From positions 1-59,186 of the forward strand of contig CANMDH010000033.1 in assembly GCA_947496555.1 (NCBI GenBank): a stretch of DNA of 59,186 nt. Reading direction: 5' to 3'. This document shows positions 28,201-34,702 of the stretch, one piece after another; positions within the stretch are counted from its first letter, which is position 1, and every line of letters starts with the position of its first letter. Origin of the DNA: an uncultured Aquimarina sp. Its GTDB lineage: Bacteria; Bacteroidota; Bacteroidia; Flavobacteriales; Flavobacteriaceae. The notes beneath the pieces were generated by a model, which ran no database searches, had not been told where the DNA came from, and worked only from the letters and a program-made list of their open reading frames with translations. Position numbers and translations under genes: made by a program.

Positions 28201-28561
28201 CCTTACCGCTGCGCAGGGCAACCAAACCGCCACGGCAACCGCCCTGGTGACCGTGGAAGCGATTGGCAATTGTGGGACTGGTGAGCCCCTTGCGGATTTC
28301 AATAGAGGGTTTTCCCCCAACGGTGATGGTATTGCCGATACTTTGGTGATCCAAGGCCTCGAAAAATATAAGAACAACGTGGTGAAGATATATGACCTGA
28401 GCCAACGCTTGTTGTTCAGCGCTCATTATGGGGGACCCAGCGATGGTTGGGACGCCACCCATAAAGGCAGTCTGGTACCCGTTGGTACCTATGTATGTGT
28501 GATCGACTATAACGAACCGGGGCTGAGTTACGAGGCAAAAATGATCTATGTTAATTATTGA
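25259..28561 (+). CDS. BspA-like leucine-rich-repeat surface protein with Ig-like domains and a T9SS type B tail
   Basis: About 1100 residues. An in-frame GTG at 25250 exists, but the ATG at 25259 directly precedes a good signal peptide (ending GYGQQ). Residues ~30-500 are BspA/LRR_5 repeats (…NNLTSVTIP.SVTSIG..AF). Ig-like domains follow (~505-770), then three ~85-residue repeats with ITVQLD…FTCDDVG.PV.VTL. The end is the gliding-motility/T9SS type B domain with FSPNGDGIADT and VPVGTYVCVIDY. BspA-type proteins mediate adhesion to surfaces or host matrix. Module M1 lies upstream; a shorter copy of its 3' end lies at 37,676-37,836. Confidence 0.92.
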   Translation: MNSQIKKQLQLIVYIVFTLLVGLTGYGQQPQIDDYFYTDNGIGYAITSTSPKEVKVFGHPKGFPAGSFVRKLDIPPTVTCPNKAFRPTNNGTITIDCPQGEYKVTGINSEAFGYEYWLSEVTIPNTVRIIEQQAFAGNEHDPDLHDKLRIALVIPNSVERIDIRAFGYSGLTGVTISQSITSIEPSVFQGNNLESVVIPDRVTTIGLWAFALNELTSVTIGQGVTHIRASAFGFNKLTHVTIPDNVTTIEAGAFRNNPIATVVSERTDPPSIQANTFTNRNQIDVIVPKGAYDNYVPAWDHFGFKSIREKVDIGDTFIEDDIEYEVTALGIPNEVKITDYSSAIITVEIPETVSNGGNDFTVTSIGENAFQSKNLFSVNLPVSVTRIERGAFAGNALESVDIPGSVTNIEFGAFNNNKLERVNIQDGDGMRSIGGNAFSVNPLDIVVSKDTDPPSIEASTFINRSQIDLIVPVGRIDAYENAGWTGFRSISDGIGVSIEAPAEIADVSPFTITFRFDLDVTDFTIDDINLDNATANNFTGSGTEYTVEITPTLCNGIITIDVPGNAAVAGHLSNVTNLPASAEVKVNAVFEPEVSSSVVEYCEGDNAVALMATGTNLLWYTEPTGGTGSATAPVPNTGNVGDTSYYVSQTNNDNNCESERVEIVVRVKPQLVAPIISSNTPICSRENAIFTITGTPGDMVTYSGALSGMVIIEAGGTVNVTVNGADSDTTLELTEVTNGGCSMPLSGTTTVIVQGDRLVTIAQDITVQLDTSEQASITPAQVNNGSRGGCNNSDSIFLSLDKTTFTCDDVGTPVMVTLTAVQGRQTAVATALITVEAHVNNLVAMARDMTVQLDTNGEATILPEDIDNGSTYGCGNIPELSLDRDTFTCEDVGVPVTVTLIAKQGTNTAAATAVVTVEERLDNLEAIAKDITVQLDASGQVTILPEDIDNGSTYGCSTTPELSLDIDSFDCDDVGTRVTVTLTAAQGNQTATATALVTVEAIGNCGTGEPLADFNRGFSPNGDGIADTLVIQGLEKYKNNVVKIYDLSQRLLFSAHYGGPSDGWDATHKGSLVPVGTYVCVIDYNEPGLSYEAKMIYVNY

Positions 28562-28615
28562 TCTTTTCGCTTCTGTAATGGTCGGAGGATTGAGGATTTG
28601 ATGATGTGAGAAGCT

Positions 28616-28636
28616 CCCTCTCCCTTTGGGAGAGGG
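28616..28636. terminator. Stem-loop, dispersed-repeat type, after the BspA-like gene
   Basis: CCCTCTCCC pairs with GGGAGAGGG around TTT, followed by TCGGGGTGAGGG. This sequence type is widespread as a short dispersed repeat in bacterial genomes and can act as a terminator. Confidence 0.6.
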
Positions 28637-28707
28637 TCGGGGTGAGGGACTTATTCCCTCAAATTATATAAAAACCAAATACATAATTATAAACAACAAA
28701 AACTAAA

Positions 28708-29200
28708 ATGAACGAAAACAACAGAATTAGTAAGGTACTTACCCGTGAAGAGATTACCAGTATACAACATTGTCTTACCACCTTAAAATATGAATTAGAT
28801 TTTTTACAAAACTTAACTCCCAGCGAACGTAAAAATCTACCCAAAATCAATAGCGCCAACAAAATTTTTGCAGAAGATAGCATGCATATCTATCCTTGAG
28901 GGCAAGCCTCAATGGATCCCTGGCGCCTTAACGGCCGAAGAAGCTCGCAAAGATCTTACCCTGTTTGAGCAATTAGATCCTATCATTCTGGAGCTAGAAA
29001 GTGTATTGCGCCGGTTAAAAGATACGCAGACCATTGTGGGTAGTGAGGTATACCGAGTAGCACTGTCGGTCTATAGCCTTGCCGATGCGGCACGCAAAAT
29101 GCCGATGGAAGGCGCCCAAAGTGCTCACGAACTCTTAAAAGCCAGATTTTCTCAAAGCATGAACACCAAGGCCGACACCCCAGAAGATACGGTTGAATAG
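28708..29200 (+). pseudogene. Small helical protein of unknown function, frameshifted
   Basis: Two overlapping frames look like one gene of about 160 residues. The first reads NRISKVLTREEITSIQH… to FAEDSMH and stops at 28897. The second, open from 28868, continues ISILEGKPQWIPGALTAEEARKDL… to residues near 29200. A one-base change around 28,875-28,890 would join them. The protein is rich in amphipathic helices and carries no motif I recognise. I recall similar sequences as hypothetical proteins of Bacteroidota but cannot name a family. Confidence 0.6.
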
Positions 29201-29211
29201 CAACAAATTAG

Positions 29212-29485
29212 CAAAAAAGGTGGGTGCATCGTCAAAAAAGATAGCTCGAGGTACAAAAATACCCCGGTAACGTACCAAAAAGACGGGATGAGGTGCCAAT
29301 CTACCAGGCGCACCTACTACTATAAGTGGGTGAACTGACAAATCTACAGGGATCTTTAACAATTGAAGTACCCTACCTGACAACTCTACAGGAACCTTTA
29401 ACAATTGAAGTACCCCCGGGTACTTGTACAAGTGGGAGGGGGTACTTATATAAGTGGGGGTATACCATTTGACAGACGGGAAAAA
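29212..29485. repeat. Degenerate 21-bp tandem array A
   Basis: Thirteen units start at 29212, 29233, 29254, 29275, 29296, 29317, 29338, 29359, 29380, 29401, 29422, 29444 and 29465: all steps are 21 except one of 22. Each unit opens with an A-rich core such as CAAAAAAG, CCAATCTA, ACAATTGA or ACTTGTACA, followed by a variable, G/C-rich half. Units 29338/29380 and 29359/29401 are near copies. It begins 12 bp after the preceding gene's stop. Confidence 0.75.
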
Positions 29486-29561
29486 ATAAGAAGCAAGAGG
29501 GTAATACCTTGATAGTGCTACATACTCGGTTAATCCTATAGCAACAAACTTCAATTGAAAT

Positions 29562-29593
29562 TTTGAAAAAAAGTAACCTTTAAGTTACTTTTG
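29562..29593 (+). promoter_or_regulatory. Promoter with palindromic operator of the crp/fnr-like gene
   Basis: TTTG at 29562-29565 and TACTTTTG at 29586-29593 match the Bacteroidota -33 and -7 (TAnnTTTG) boxes with 20 bp between. A palindrome, AAAGTAAC at 29570-29577 and GTTACTTT at 29584-29591, overlaps the -7 box, the position of a repressor or autoregulation site. The transcript would start near 29,600, so translation more likely starts at 29,646 than at the ATG at 29,598. Confidence 0.65.
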
Positions 29594-29645
29594 TTTTATG
29601 AATAAGGTTCAAAAGAGATCATACCCATATAAATATGATTTAAAA

Positions 29646-30260
29646 ATGTTAGAAACTTTTATAAAAGGTATTAGAATTACTGAAGAAGAGCTTAAAGAAG
29701 AGCTACACAAAAATGCTACTATCACAACGCACAAAAAAGGTGATTTTATAATTAAAAACAATCAGTATATAAAAGTTTTAAAAATTGTTTTAGAAGGTAA
29801 AGTAAGGGTGTATCAAGAAAATGAAGACAGAGAAATTTTGATTTACTATCTAAACACTATGGAAACCTGTACACTATCTTTATCTGCTTGTTTCGAAGAT
29901 TGCAAAAGCACCGTAAATGCTATTGCAGAAGAAGATTGTACTATTATTCTTAATATTCCGGTTCGATTCGTAAGAGATTGGAATTTCAAATACAAATCTT
30001 GGAATCGTTTTACTATCAACATATTCAGAGAGAGTTATTTGTACCTCATTGATCAGTATTCAAATTTAGCATTTCAGCCACTTAAAGACCGTCTGTTTGA
30101 TTATTTAGTATCAAAAGCACATGGTGGTGTTGTTAAAAAATCACATCAAGAATTAGCCAAAGAATTAGGTACTACACGAGAGGTTATCTCTAGGCTTTTA
30201 AAAACATTAGAAAAGAATAAAAAAATTCATCTGGGACAAAAACAGATAGAAATTGTATAA
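29646..30260 (+). CDS. Crp/Fnr-family transcriptional regulator
   Basis: With the ATG at 29646 the protein has 204 residues, the usual size; the upstream ATG at 29598 would add 16 residues but lies at the promoter's predicted transcription start. A cyclic-nucleotide-binding-like beta barrel (~25-125) is followed by a winged helix with HQELAKELGTTREVISRLLKTLE, the Crp recognition helix pattern. Three cysteines in TCTLSLSACFEDC make redox or sulfur/metal sensing possible; this is inference. It has a palindrome in its own promoter and a second, different one downstream before the NTF2-like gene. Confidence 0.88.
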   Translation: MLETFIKGIRITEEELKEELHKNATITTHKKGDFIIKNNQYIKVLKIVLEGKVRVYQENEDREILIYYLNTMETCTLSLSACFEDCKSTVNAIAEEDCTIILNIPVRFVRDWNFKYKSWNRFTINIFRESYLYLIDQYSNLAFQPLKDRLFDYLVSKAHGGVVKKSHQELAKELGTTREVISRLLKTLEKNKKIHLGQKQIEIV

Positions 30261-30270
30261 AAAAATGACT

Positions 30271-30318
30271 GTTGTGACAAAAGTCACAACTTTCTCTCTT
30301 TTATTTCTTCGATCTTTG
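30271..30318 (+). promoter_or_regulatory. Perfect Crp-type operator and promoter of the NTF2-like gene
   Basis: GTTGTGACAAAAGTCACAAC at 30271-30290 is a perfect inverted repeat and contains TGTGA-N6-TCACA, the classical Crp site. A -7-like box, GATCTTTG, lies at 30311-30318, about 20 bp further on, so the site would sit at or just upstream of the -33 region, an activator position. Confidence 0.65.
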
Positions 30319-30346
30319 TATCAATAATTTGATAACATACAATGAT

Positions 30347-31243
30347 ATGAAACGTATGAAAGGAGTAATAACAGGATTGGTATTAGTGATAAGCTATCTC
30401 TCTTTTGGACAAAAAGCAGAAAGCAATAAACAACCAGAAAAAGCACAACAATCTTACCAAAAACATTCGCCAACGAAACATCATCAGACGGCTTTACAAG
30501 TATTGGATGCTAGTAAAAAATGGATTGAAGAATTTAATAAAGGGAACGCCGAAGCTTGTGTAAAAGGCTATGATGCAAATGCAACAATGAGTGCTATACC
30601 TTTTGGGGTTAAAAAAGGAACAAAAGAAATTTCTGAGTTTTGGACACCGTTTATGGCATCTGGAGCTACCAACTTAATTTACACAAATGTAAGTGTAGAA
30701 GTTGTGAATGAAACCACAGTTTTTTTATCTGCTAATTGGAGTATGAATATCGGTAAGGGGTTGATTTATCAGGAAAAATGGGAGAAGAAAAAAGGGCAAT
30801 GGCTATTGACTTATGACAATTTTCAAGTTTTAGAACAGTTTCAAACACCAAAAGAAAACAAAACAAGCCCTGTTGCAAGTCATATTGTTTTAGAAAACAT
30901 TATCAAAGCTTCTATAACATGGACTAACGGTTTTAACTCGGGACAAGGGACGGTCTGCGGTGAAGGCTATTCAAAAAATGCAACAATGAATGCCATGCCA
31001 TTTGCTTCTATAAATGGACAAGAAGGTATCGAAGGGTTTTGGGAAAAATTGATAGCAGATGGAGCTAAAAATTTAACTTATCACAATCCTACATTCAAGG
31101 CTTTAACAGATAAGAGCGGGATGCTATCATCTATGTGGAGTATGAATATTGGTGAAGGTAAAATTTATCAGGAAAAATGGGAAAACATTGAAGGTAAATG
31201 GATGTTAACCTATGATGAATTTCAAGTGCTGAGACACTATTAA
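30347..31243 (+). CDS. Exported protein with two NTF2/SnoaL-like domains
   Basis: About 298 residues. An in-frame TTG at 30329 is possible, but the ATG at 30347 (MKRMKGVITGLVL) fits the signal peptide ending LSFGQ. Two related domains (~50-170 and ~185-298) each have W.NGFN.G/FNKGN, Y..NATM.A.PF, GAkNL.Y and Y.EKWE...G.W.LTYD.FQVL. This is the NTF2-like fold used by SnoaL/YybH-type proteins, often as ligand-binding or small catalytic domains. The substrate is unknown. The Crp-type site upstream suggests control by the neighbouring regulator. Confidence 0.8.
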   Translation: MKRMKGVITGLVLVISYLSFGQKAESNKQPEKAQQSYQKHSPTKHHQTALQVLDASKKWIEEFNKGNAEACVKGYDANATMSAIPFGVKKGTKEISEFWTPFMASGATNLIYTNVSVEVVNETTVFLSANWSMNIGKGLIYQEKWEKKKGQWLLTYDNFQVLEQFQTPKENKTSPVASHIVLENIIKASITWTNGFNSGQGTVCGEGYSKNATMNAMPFASINGQEGIEGFWEKLIADGAKNLTYHNPTFKALTDKSGMLSSMWSMNIGEGKIYQEKWENIEGKWMLTYDEFQVLRHY

Positions 31244-31348
31244 AAACTGCATACAATCGACTAGATGGCTGGGCTAGTCAATAGATAGGAGATCGTCCCC
31301 TATGTGTAAATATTTGTTAAATGATTCTTAAATAAAAATAAGACAAAA

Positions 31349-31364
31349 TTTGAAACGTTTCAAA
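31349..31364 (+). promoter_or_regulatory. Perfect 16-bp palindrome upstream of lipoprotein copy 1
   Basis: TTTGAAACGTTTCAAA is its own reverse complement and has the CG-centred GAAACGTTTC form typical of LacI/GalR-family operators. At copy 2 the matching site (TTTGAAACGTTATAAA) has lost the right half. Confidence 0.45.
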
Positions 31365-31443
31365 AAAAGACATCAGTATGAACCGTACCAACCAAAACCT
31401 TATTGAAATCAAGTAAATAGTTAAAGAAATTACTAACAATTTC

Positions 31444-32531
31444 TATCACCAATAAAAATCAATAAAAAAATGATACGTATTAAAACCTGTAAAACATTGT
31501 TTTTTATGCTACTAACCCTAGCATTTTCCTCCTGTAATTCTGATGATGACGCTAATCCTAACCCTAACCCAGAAAATAGTGAAGAAATAAGGGCTACTAA
31601 AGAAAAATTAGTTGGAGAGTGGAAATTGATAAGCAGCACTATTGACAATAAAAATGTTTCACCTGAAGAATTTGAATGCTTAAAAAATTCAACTGCGACT
31701 TTTAATCAGGATGACACTTATGAATTAACTTTTTTAAAACTAGGGAGTAATTCTGCAACTCTTTGTTCTAGAACAGTTACACAATCTGGGACCTATACGG
31801 TCATTGGTTTGGATAGTGTTACTTTTTTCAATTTTGATTCTGAGATCGAGTTGATTGACGATACCTTACAGATTACTTCAAAAGTTACCAATGGTGGTCA
31901 AGAACAAGACCAAATTGATATTTTTATTAGAAATGACAATTCGGAATTGGAGGAAAATCCGGATGAAGAGACAGATGATGTGGAAACAGATGAGACAGAT
32001 GAGGATAATGGTGACAATACTTTTGATGGTACAGCGGTGATTCAAAAGATATTGGGGAAGTGGCAAATCGAATCCGACCGAGATTGCCTTCAAAAAAACA
32101 CCATAGAATTTAAAGCTCAAAGTGTTTTTGAATTCATTCAACATAAGAAAACCTTTAATCGTAGAGATTTGTTAAATTATAATGTAAGCGTAAGTTATCC
32201 TTTGCCAGAAAGTATTAATGCAACAATTTTCAAAGGAAATGACATGGTTGTCTTTGATACCAGTGCAGAATGTCAATTTATCAAAACAAGCACTCTGGAA
32301 TATGTGGTAAAAGATGAGAAAACCATAGTACTTAAAAACATATCAGGATTAAAACTTTTGTTAGAAGATGACACTACTATTAAACTTATATATACGTTTA
32401 CAGATAGTGATAACAATGAACAGGTTAGAGAATTTGTTTATAACAAGCTATAAGACAATATGAGAAGACCCAGTTTATTAGGTAAATAATGGATAATATA
32501 AAAAATGGAGGTAAACTTACCTCCATTTTTT
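31444..32531. repeat. Identical lipoprotein cassette, copy 1
   Basis: From about 31444 to the terminator at 32531 I find no difference from 39,869-40,956. To the left the two loci stay alignable for ~130 bp but with many substitutions; to the right they diverge right after the T-run. An old duplication recently homogenised by gene conversion fits best. Confidence 0.85.
31470..32453 (+). CDS. Lipocalin-like-domain lipoprotein, copy 1
   Basis: The 327-residue protein has a lipobox (AFSSC) followed by the Asp/Asn/Pro-rich surface linker typical of exported Bacteroidota lipoproteins. Two similar domains (~45-150 and ~185-327) each begin with L.G.W.I.S, have a middle Phe/Cys pattern and resemble lipocalin-like/DUF families that often carry 'W.l.s'. 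They are joined by an acidic linker (~153-178). Function is unknown. It is the same, residue for residue, as the 39,895-40,878 protein. Confidence 0.75.
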   Translation: MIRIKTCKTLFFMLLTLAFSSCNSDDDANPNPNPENSEEIRATKEKLVGEWKLISSTIDNKNVSPEEFECLKNSTATFNQDDTYELTFLKLGSNSATLCSRTVTQSGTYTVIGLDSVTFFNFDSEIELIDDTLQITSKVTNGGQEQDQIDIFIRNDNSELEENPDEETDDVETDETDEDNGDNTFDGTAVIQKILGKWQIESDRDCLQKNTIEFKAQSVFEFIQHKKTFNRRDLLNYNVSVSYPLPESINATIFKGNDMVVFDTSAECQFIKTSTLEYVVKDEKTIVLKNISGLKLLLEDDTTIKLIYTFTDSDNNEQVREFVYNKL

Positions 32532-32812
32532 TAGTATTCGATGTTCTAAAAAGGTTGCCTTTTAATGATGATAAAGAATGCGATGTCGTAGTAGTGGACA
32601 ACAGCAACAAAAAGATTTACCAAACAACTTATTCAAGTTTGAAAGAAGGGAATTCGTCTAATAACTTAATGATAGAATATGCAATAGTATCATACGTGAC
32701 CTTGCAAAATGAAGAAGAAGGATTGTTTTTCTGTTCTAACCGTGACGCAGGAGTGAAGGCTATAACAACAAAGTTTACTGATTTTGAGGGGTTAAAAAAG
32801 AAGGTAAAATAG
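32489..32812 (+). CDS. Small protein of unknown function, possibly a 5'-truncated remnant
   Basis: The frame gives 107 residues with a good protein-like composition from about residue 10 (DVLKRLPFNDDKECDVVVVD…LFFCSNRDAGVKAITTKF). The first ten codons pass straight through the preceding gene's terminator stem, so the annotated ATG is unlikely to be the natural start. It may be the tail of a gene cut when the lipoprotein cassette arrived. No family recognised. Confidence 0.4.
   Translation: MDNIKNGGKLTSIFLVFDVLKRLPFNDDKECDVVVVDNSNKKIYQTTYSSLKEGNSSNNLMIEYAIVSYVTLQNEEEGLFFCSNRDAGVKAITTKFTDFEGLKKKVK
32506..32532 (+). terminator. Terminator of lipoprotein copy 1
   Basis: TGGAGGTAAACTTACCTCCA is a perfect palindrome followed by seven T, a textbook intrinsic terminator. 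Confidence 0.92.
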
Positions 32813-32880
32813 TACTAAGAGTAAAGGAGTTACTTCCCGATACAATAAGTAATAAATTTATTATGTATAAGTGTTTACAG

Positions 32881-33126
32881 AGATATAGGAGTACTTTTGG
32901 TGTACACTTAACGCTAAAAAACATTATATAAAGGAAAAAACTTCACAATAATAAAGATCATCATAAAAAAGGGATAAAGCTCAAAAAAGGGGAAATCATT
33001 GGCTTTGTAGGGAGTATCGGTAAGTCAGCCGGAATTCATATTCATTATGATGTCAGGAAAAACAACAAACCCGTTGACCTACTCTTTTTGCTTTTTGGCA
33101 AATTGTCCATGGACTTGAATAAGTAA
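32881..33126 (+). pseudogene. Remnant of an M23 metallopeptidase domain
   Basis: The frame from 32944 reads HNNKDHHKKGIKLKKGEI, then IGFVGSIGKSAGIHIHYDVR and NNKPVDLL to a TAA at 33124. This is the C-terminal part of the LytM/M23 peptidoglycan endopeptidase domain with its HxH zinc motif (HIH). A TAA lies just upstream (32929) and the N-terminal domain is gone. Weak traces of the preceding strand are seen from about 32,890. Confidence 0.75.
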
Positions 33127-33170
33127 TTAGCTTAAATTTAAGCAACCAGAACCCTAAATCACTATCAATC

Positions 33171-33893
33171 ATGTCACAAGTTATTCAAAGAAAACCCCAT
33201 GAACTTTCCAATAAAGAAAAAAATCAATTAAAAAACTTACTAAAACGATACTATCCTACAGCTAATGAAGAATATATAAACACCAGATTGTCGAATAAAT
33301 ATGATTTTGATATTATTCTTTTAAAATATCATGACATTGTGCTGGGAGTCAGCTATTTCAAACTAGACAAGTTAAAAACCCCCTTTCATCGCAAAGAAAT
33401 TTGGGTTGTATATTTTGGGCAGGCACTAAAAAATGAATATTACCGGGGCAGCGTTATTTGGCGTACTGGGCACTGGTATGCCAAAAAGAATATTAGTTAT
33501 CTCTATCCCATAAAAAGAACAGTGGGCTTATCTGTAATAAGCACCCCAAAAGTCTTCGAGCACTTTACGAAACTTTTTAAAAACCATTTCCCAAATTTAG
33601 GATCTTATGAGGTGGGAAAAAGTTTTTCTATTGCCAATTTTTTACGAAATACATATGGAAAAAGAGGCGTGCAGCTCAAATTTGACAGCAACTATTGTTT
33701 TGCCATACTGGATTTTGATCCCATTGATATCACTGATGATTGGGAAAGGCATTATAAGGCCAAAAATGAAGCTATCAATGAGTTTTTTATTACAAATGAA
33801 ATTATCAAATTTGAAGGCGGCAGAATTTATGACAACAATATTGCACTCATTGCATGTGGCTATCGAAATCCTCGGAATTTCATGGCAAAGTAA
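33171..33893 (+). CDS. Protein of unknown function, possibly acyltransferase-like
   Basis: The 240-residue protein has no signal peptide. It opens with a helix rich in Lys/Asn and a stretch (NEEYINTRLSNKYDFDIILL…DIVLGVSYFKLD) that resembles the start of GNAT N-acetyltransferase folds, but no clear acetyl-CoA motif (Q/RxxGxG/A) is present. It stands alone between remnants and array C. I do not recognise the family. Confidence 0.6.
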   Translation: MSQVIQRKPHELSNKEKNQLKNLLKRYYPTANEEYINTRLSNKYDFDIILLKYHDIVLGVSYFKLDKLKTPFHRKEIWVVYFGQALKNEYYRGSVIWRTGHWYAKKNISYLYPIKRTVGLSVISTPKVFEHFTKLFKNHFPNLGSYEVGKSFSIANFLRNTYGKRGVQLKFDSNYCFAILDFDPIDITDDWERHYKAKNEAINEFFITNEIIKFEGGRIYDNNIALIACGYRNPRNFMAK

Positions 33894-33941
33894 CAGGTAC
33901 ATATTCAAATATGATTGATTATATGTGTTTCTGATTATTCT

Positions 33942-34216
33942 TTAAAATTTTGAAAGGATTTTATCAAAAATTGACGCTGTAGAGTCAAAACTTAGAACTT
34001 CCCGACTATGCTATGGGCCATTTTTACGAAGTGTTAGACTATGATAGGTCAAAATTGAGACCATCTTGCCTAAATTTTAACTTCTTAGATCTAATGTTGG
34101 ACCATTACGACTCAATTTTTAACGCCCGAGGGCTAAATTTGAGCGTATTGAGTCTAACAGAAGACCTTTTTGGTCCAACAGAAGGTCTTTTTAGCCCAAC
34201 GCATTACAGAGATCTT
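33942..34216. repeat. Degenerate 21-bp tandem array C
   Basis: Units start at 33942, 33964, 33985, 34006, 34027, 34049, 34070, 34091, 34112, 34133, 34154, 34175 and 34196: steps of 21 with two of 22. Ten of the twelve units from 33964 on start with YYAA (TCAA, CTAA or CCAA). The other half of each unit is variable. Array C ends a few bases before promoter module M2. A short open frame at 34013-34219 lies inside it and is probably not a gene. Confidence 0.75.
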
Positions 34217-34221
34217 TAGAT

Positions 34222-34660
34222 ATCTGGCCTTGTCCCACAAAAAACGACGGGGACCATTGTTTCCGATCCCCGCCGCTTGTAATAAAACTTAACCGTAAAT
34301 GAAAAAACTTTACCCTTAACAAAACCAATGATCGATCCGGTTCTACGCCATCACTCCATTGGGCATACTTGTTATTTGGATAATCTTTTATTGCAAACAA
34401 ATATGGGGCTTTAGTACGGGATTGGATGACAAAAAGTGTTCATATCAGTTAAACTCGGGACGAATACATCGTTAAAAGTGATAAAGACATGAAGGGTATT
34501 TTTTTGAACATCGTTTGTTTATTGTTGTCCCCGACACTAACCGTTCTTTTTTCCCTTACAAAGGCATATAGTACTTACTTGTTCTATTATCCCAAAAACA
34601 TTGTACGTTATCCCACTTTTAATGAGCGTTAGCACTAATTATTGGATACTTCTCTTAATA
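34222..34660 (+). promoter_or_regulatory. Conserved upstream module M2 (ATCCC pair)
   Basis: ATCCC lies at 34589 and 34610, and CACTAATTATTGGAT at 34633, with the same 21- and 23-bp steps as the other modules. Its left end has a stem-loop, CGACGGGGA at 34245-34253 against TCCCCGCCG about 14 nt further, which reads as an intrinsic terminator on the minus strand (flanked by A6). It ends 70 bp before the 34,703 start codon. Confidence 0.7.
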
Positions 34661-34702
34661 TGGTTATACTTTGTTTTGAAAGGATGAAACCTTAAAAAAA
34701 TT

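Noticed and set aside
27815-28462. Minus-strand gene of 215 codons inside the BspA-like gene
   Set aside because: It is antisense to a well-supported coding region with clear Ig-like repeats and sorting domain.
29135-29554. Minus-strand gene of 139 codons across array A
   Set aside because: It is open but has no signal, no recognisable fold and reads antisense through the 3' end of the preceding gene; the heptads follow from the 21-bp DNA period. Kept only as an alternative in the finding.
31855-32144. Overlapping genes inside the lipoprotein
   Set aside because: They are other-frame readings of the acidic, repetitive linker and recur only because the cassette is duplicated.
34013-34219. 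68-codon plus-strand gene
   Set aside because: It lies wholly inside array C and its composition follows the repeat; no start signal.
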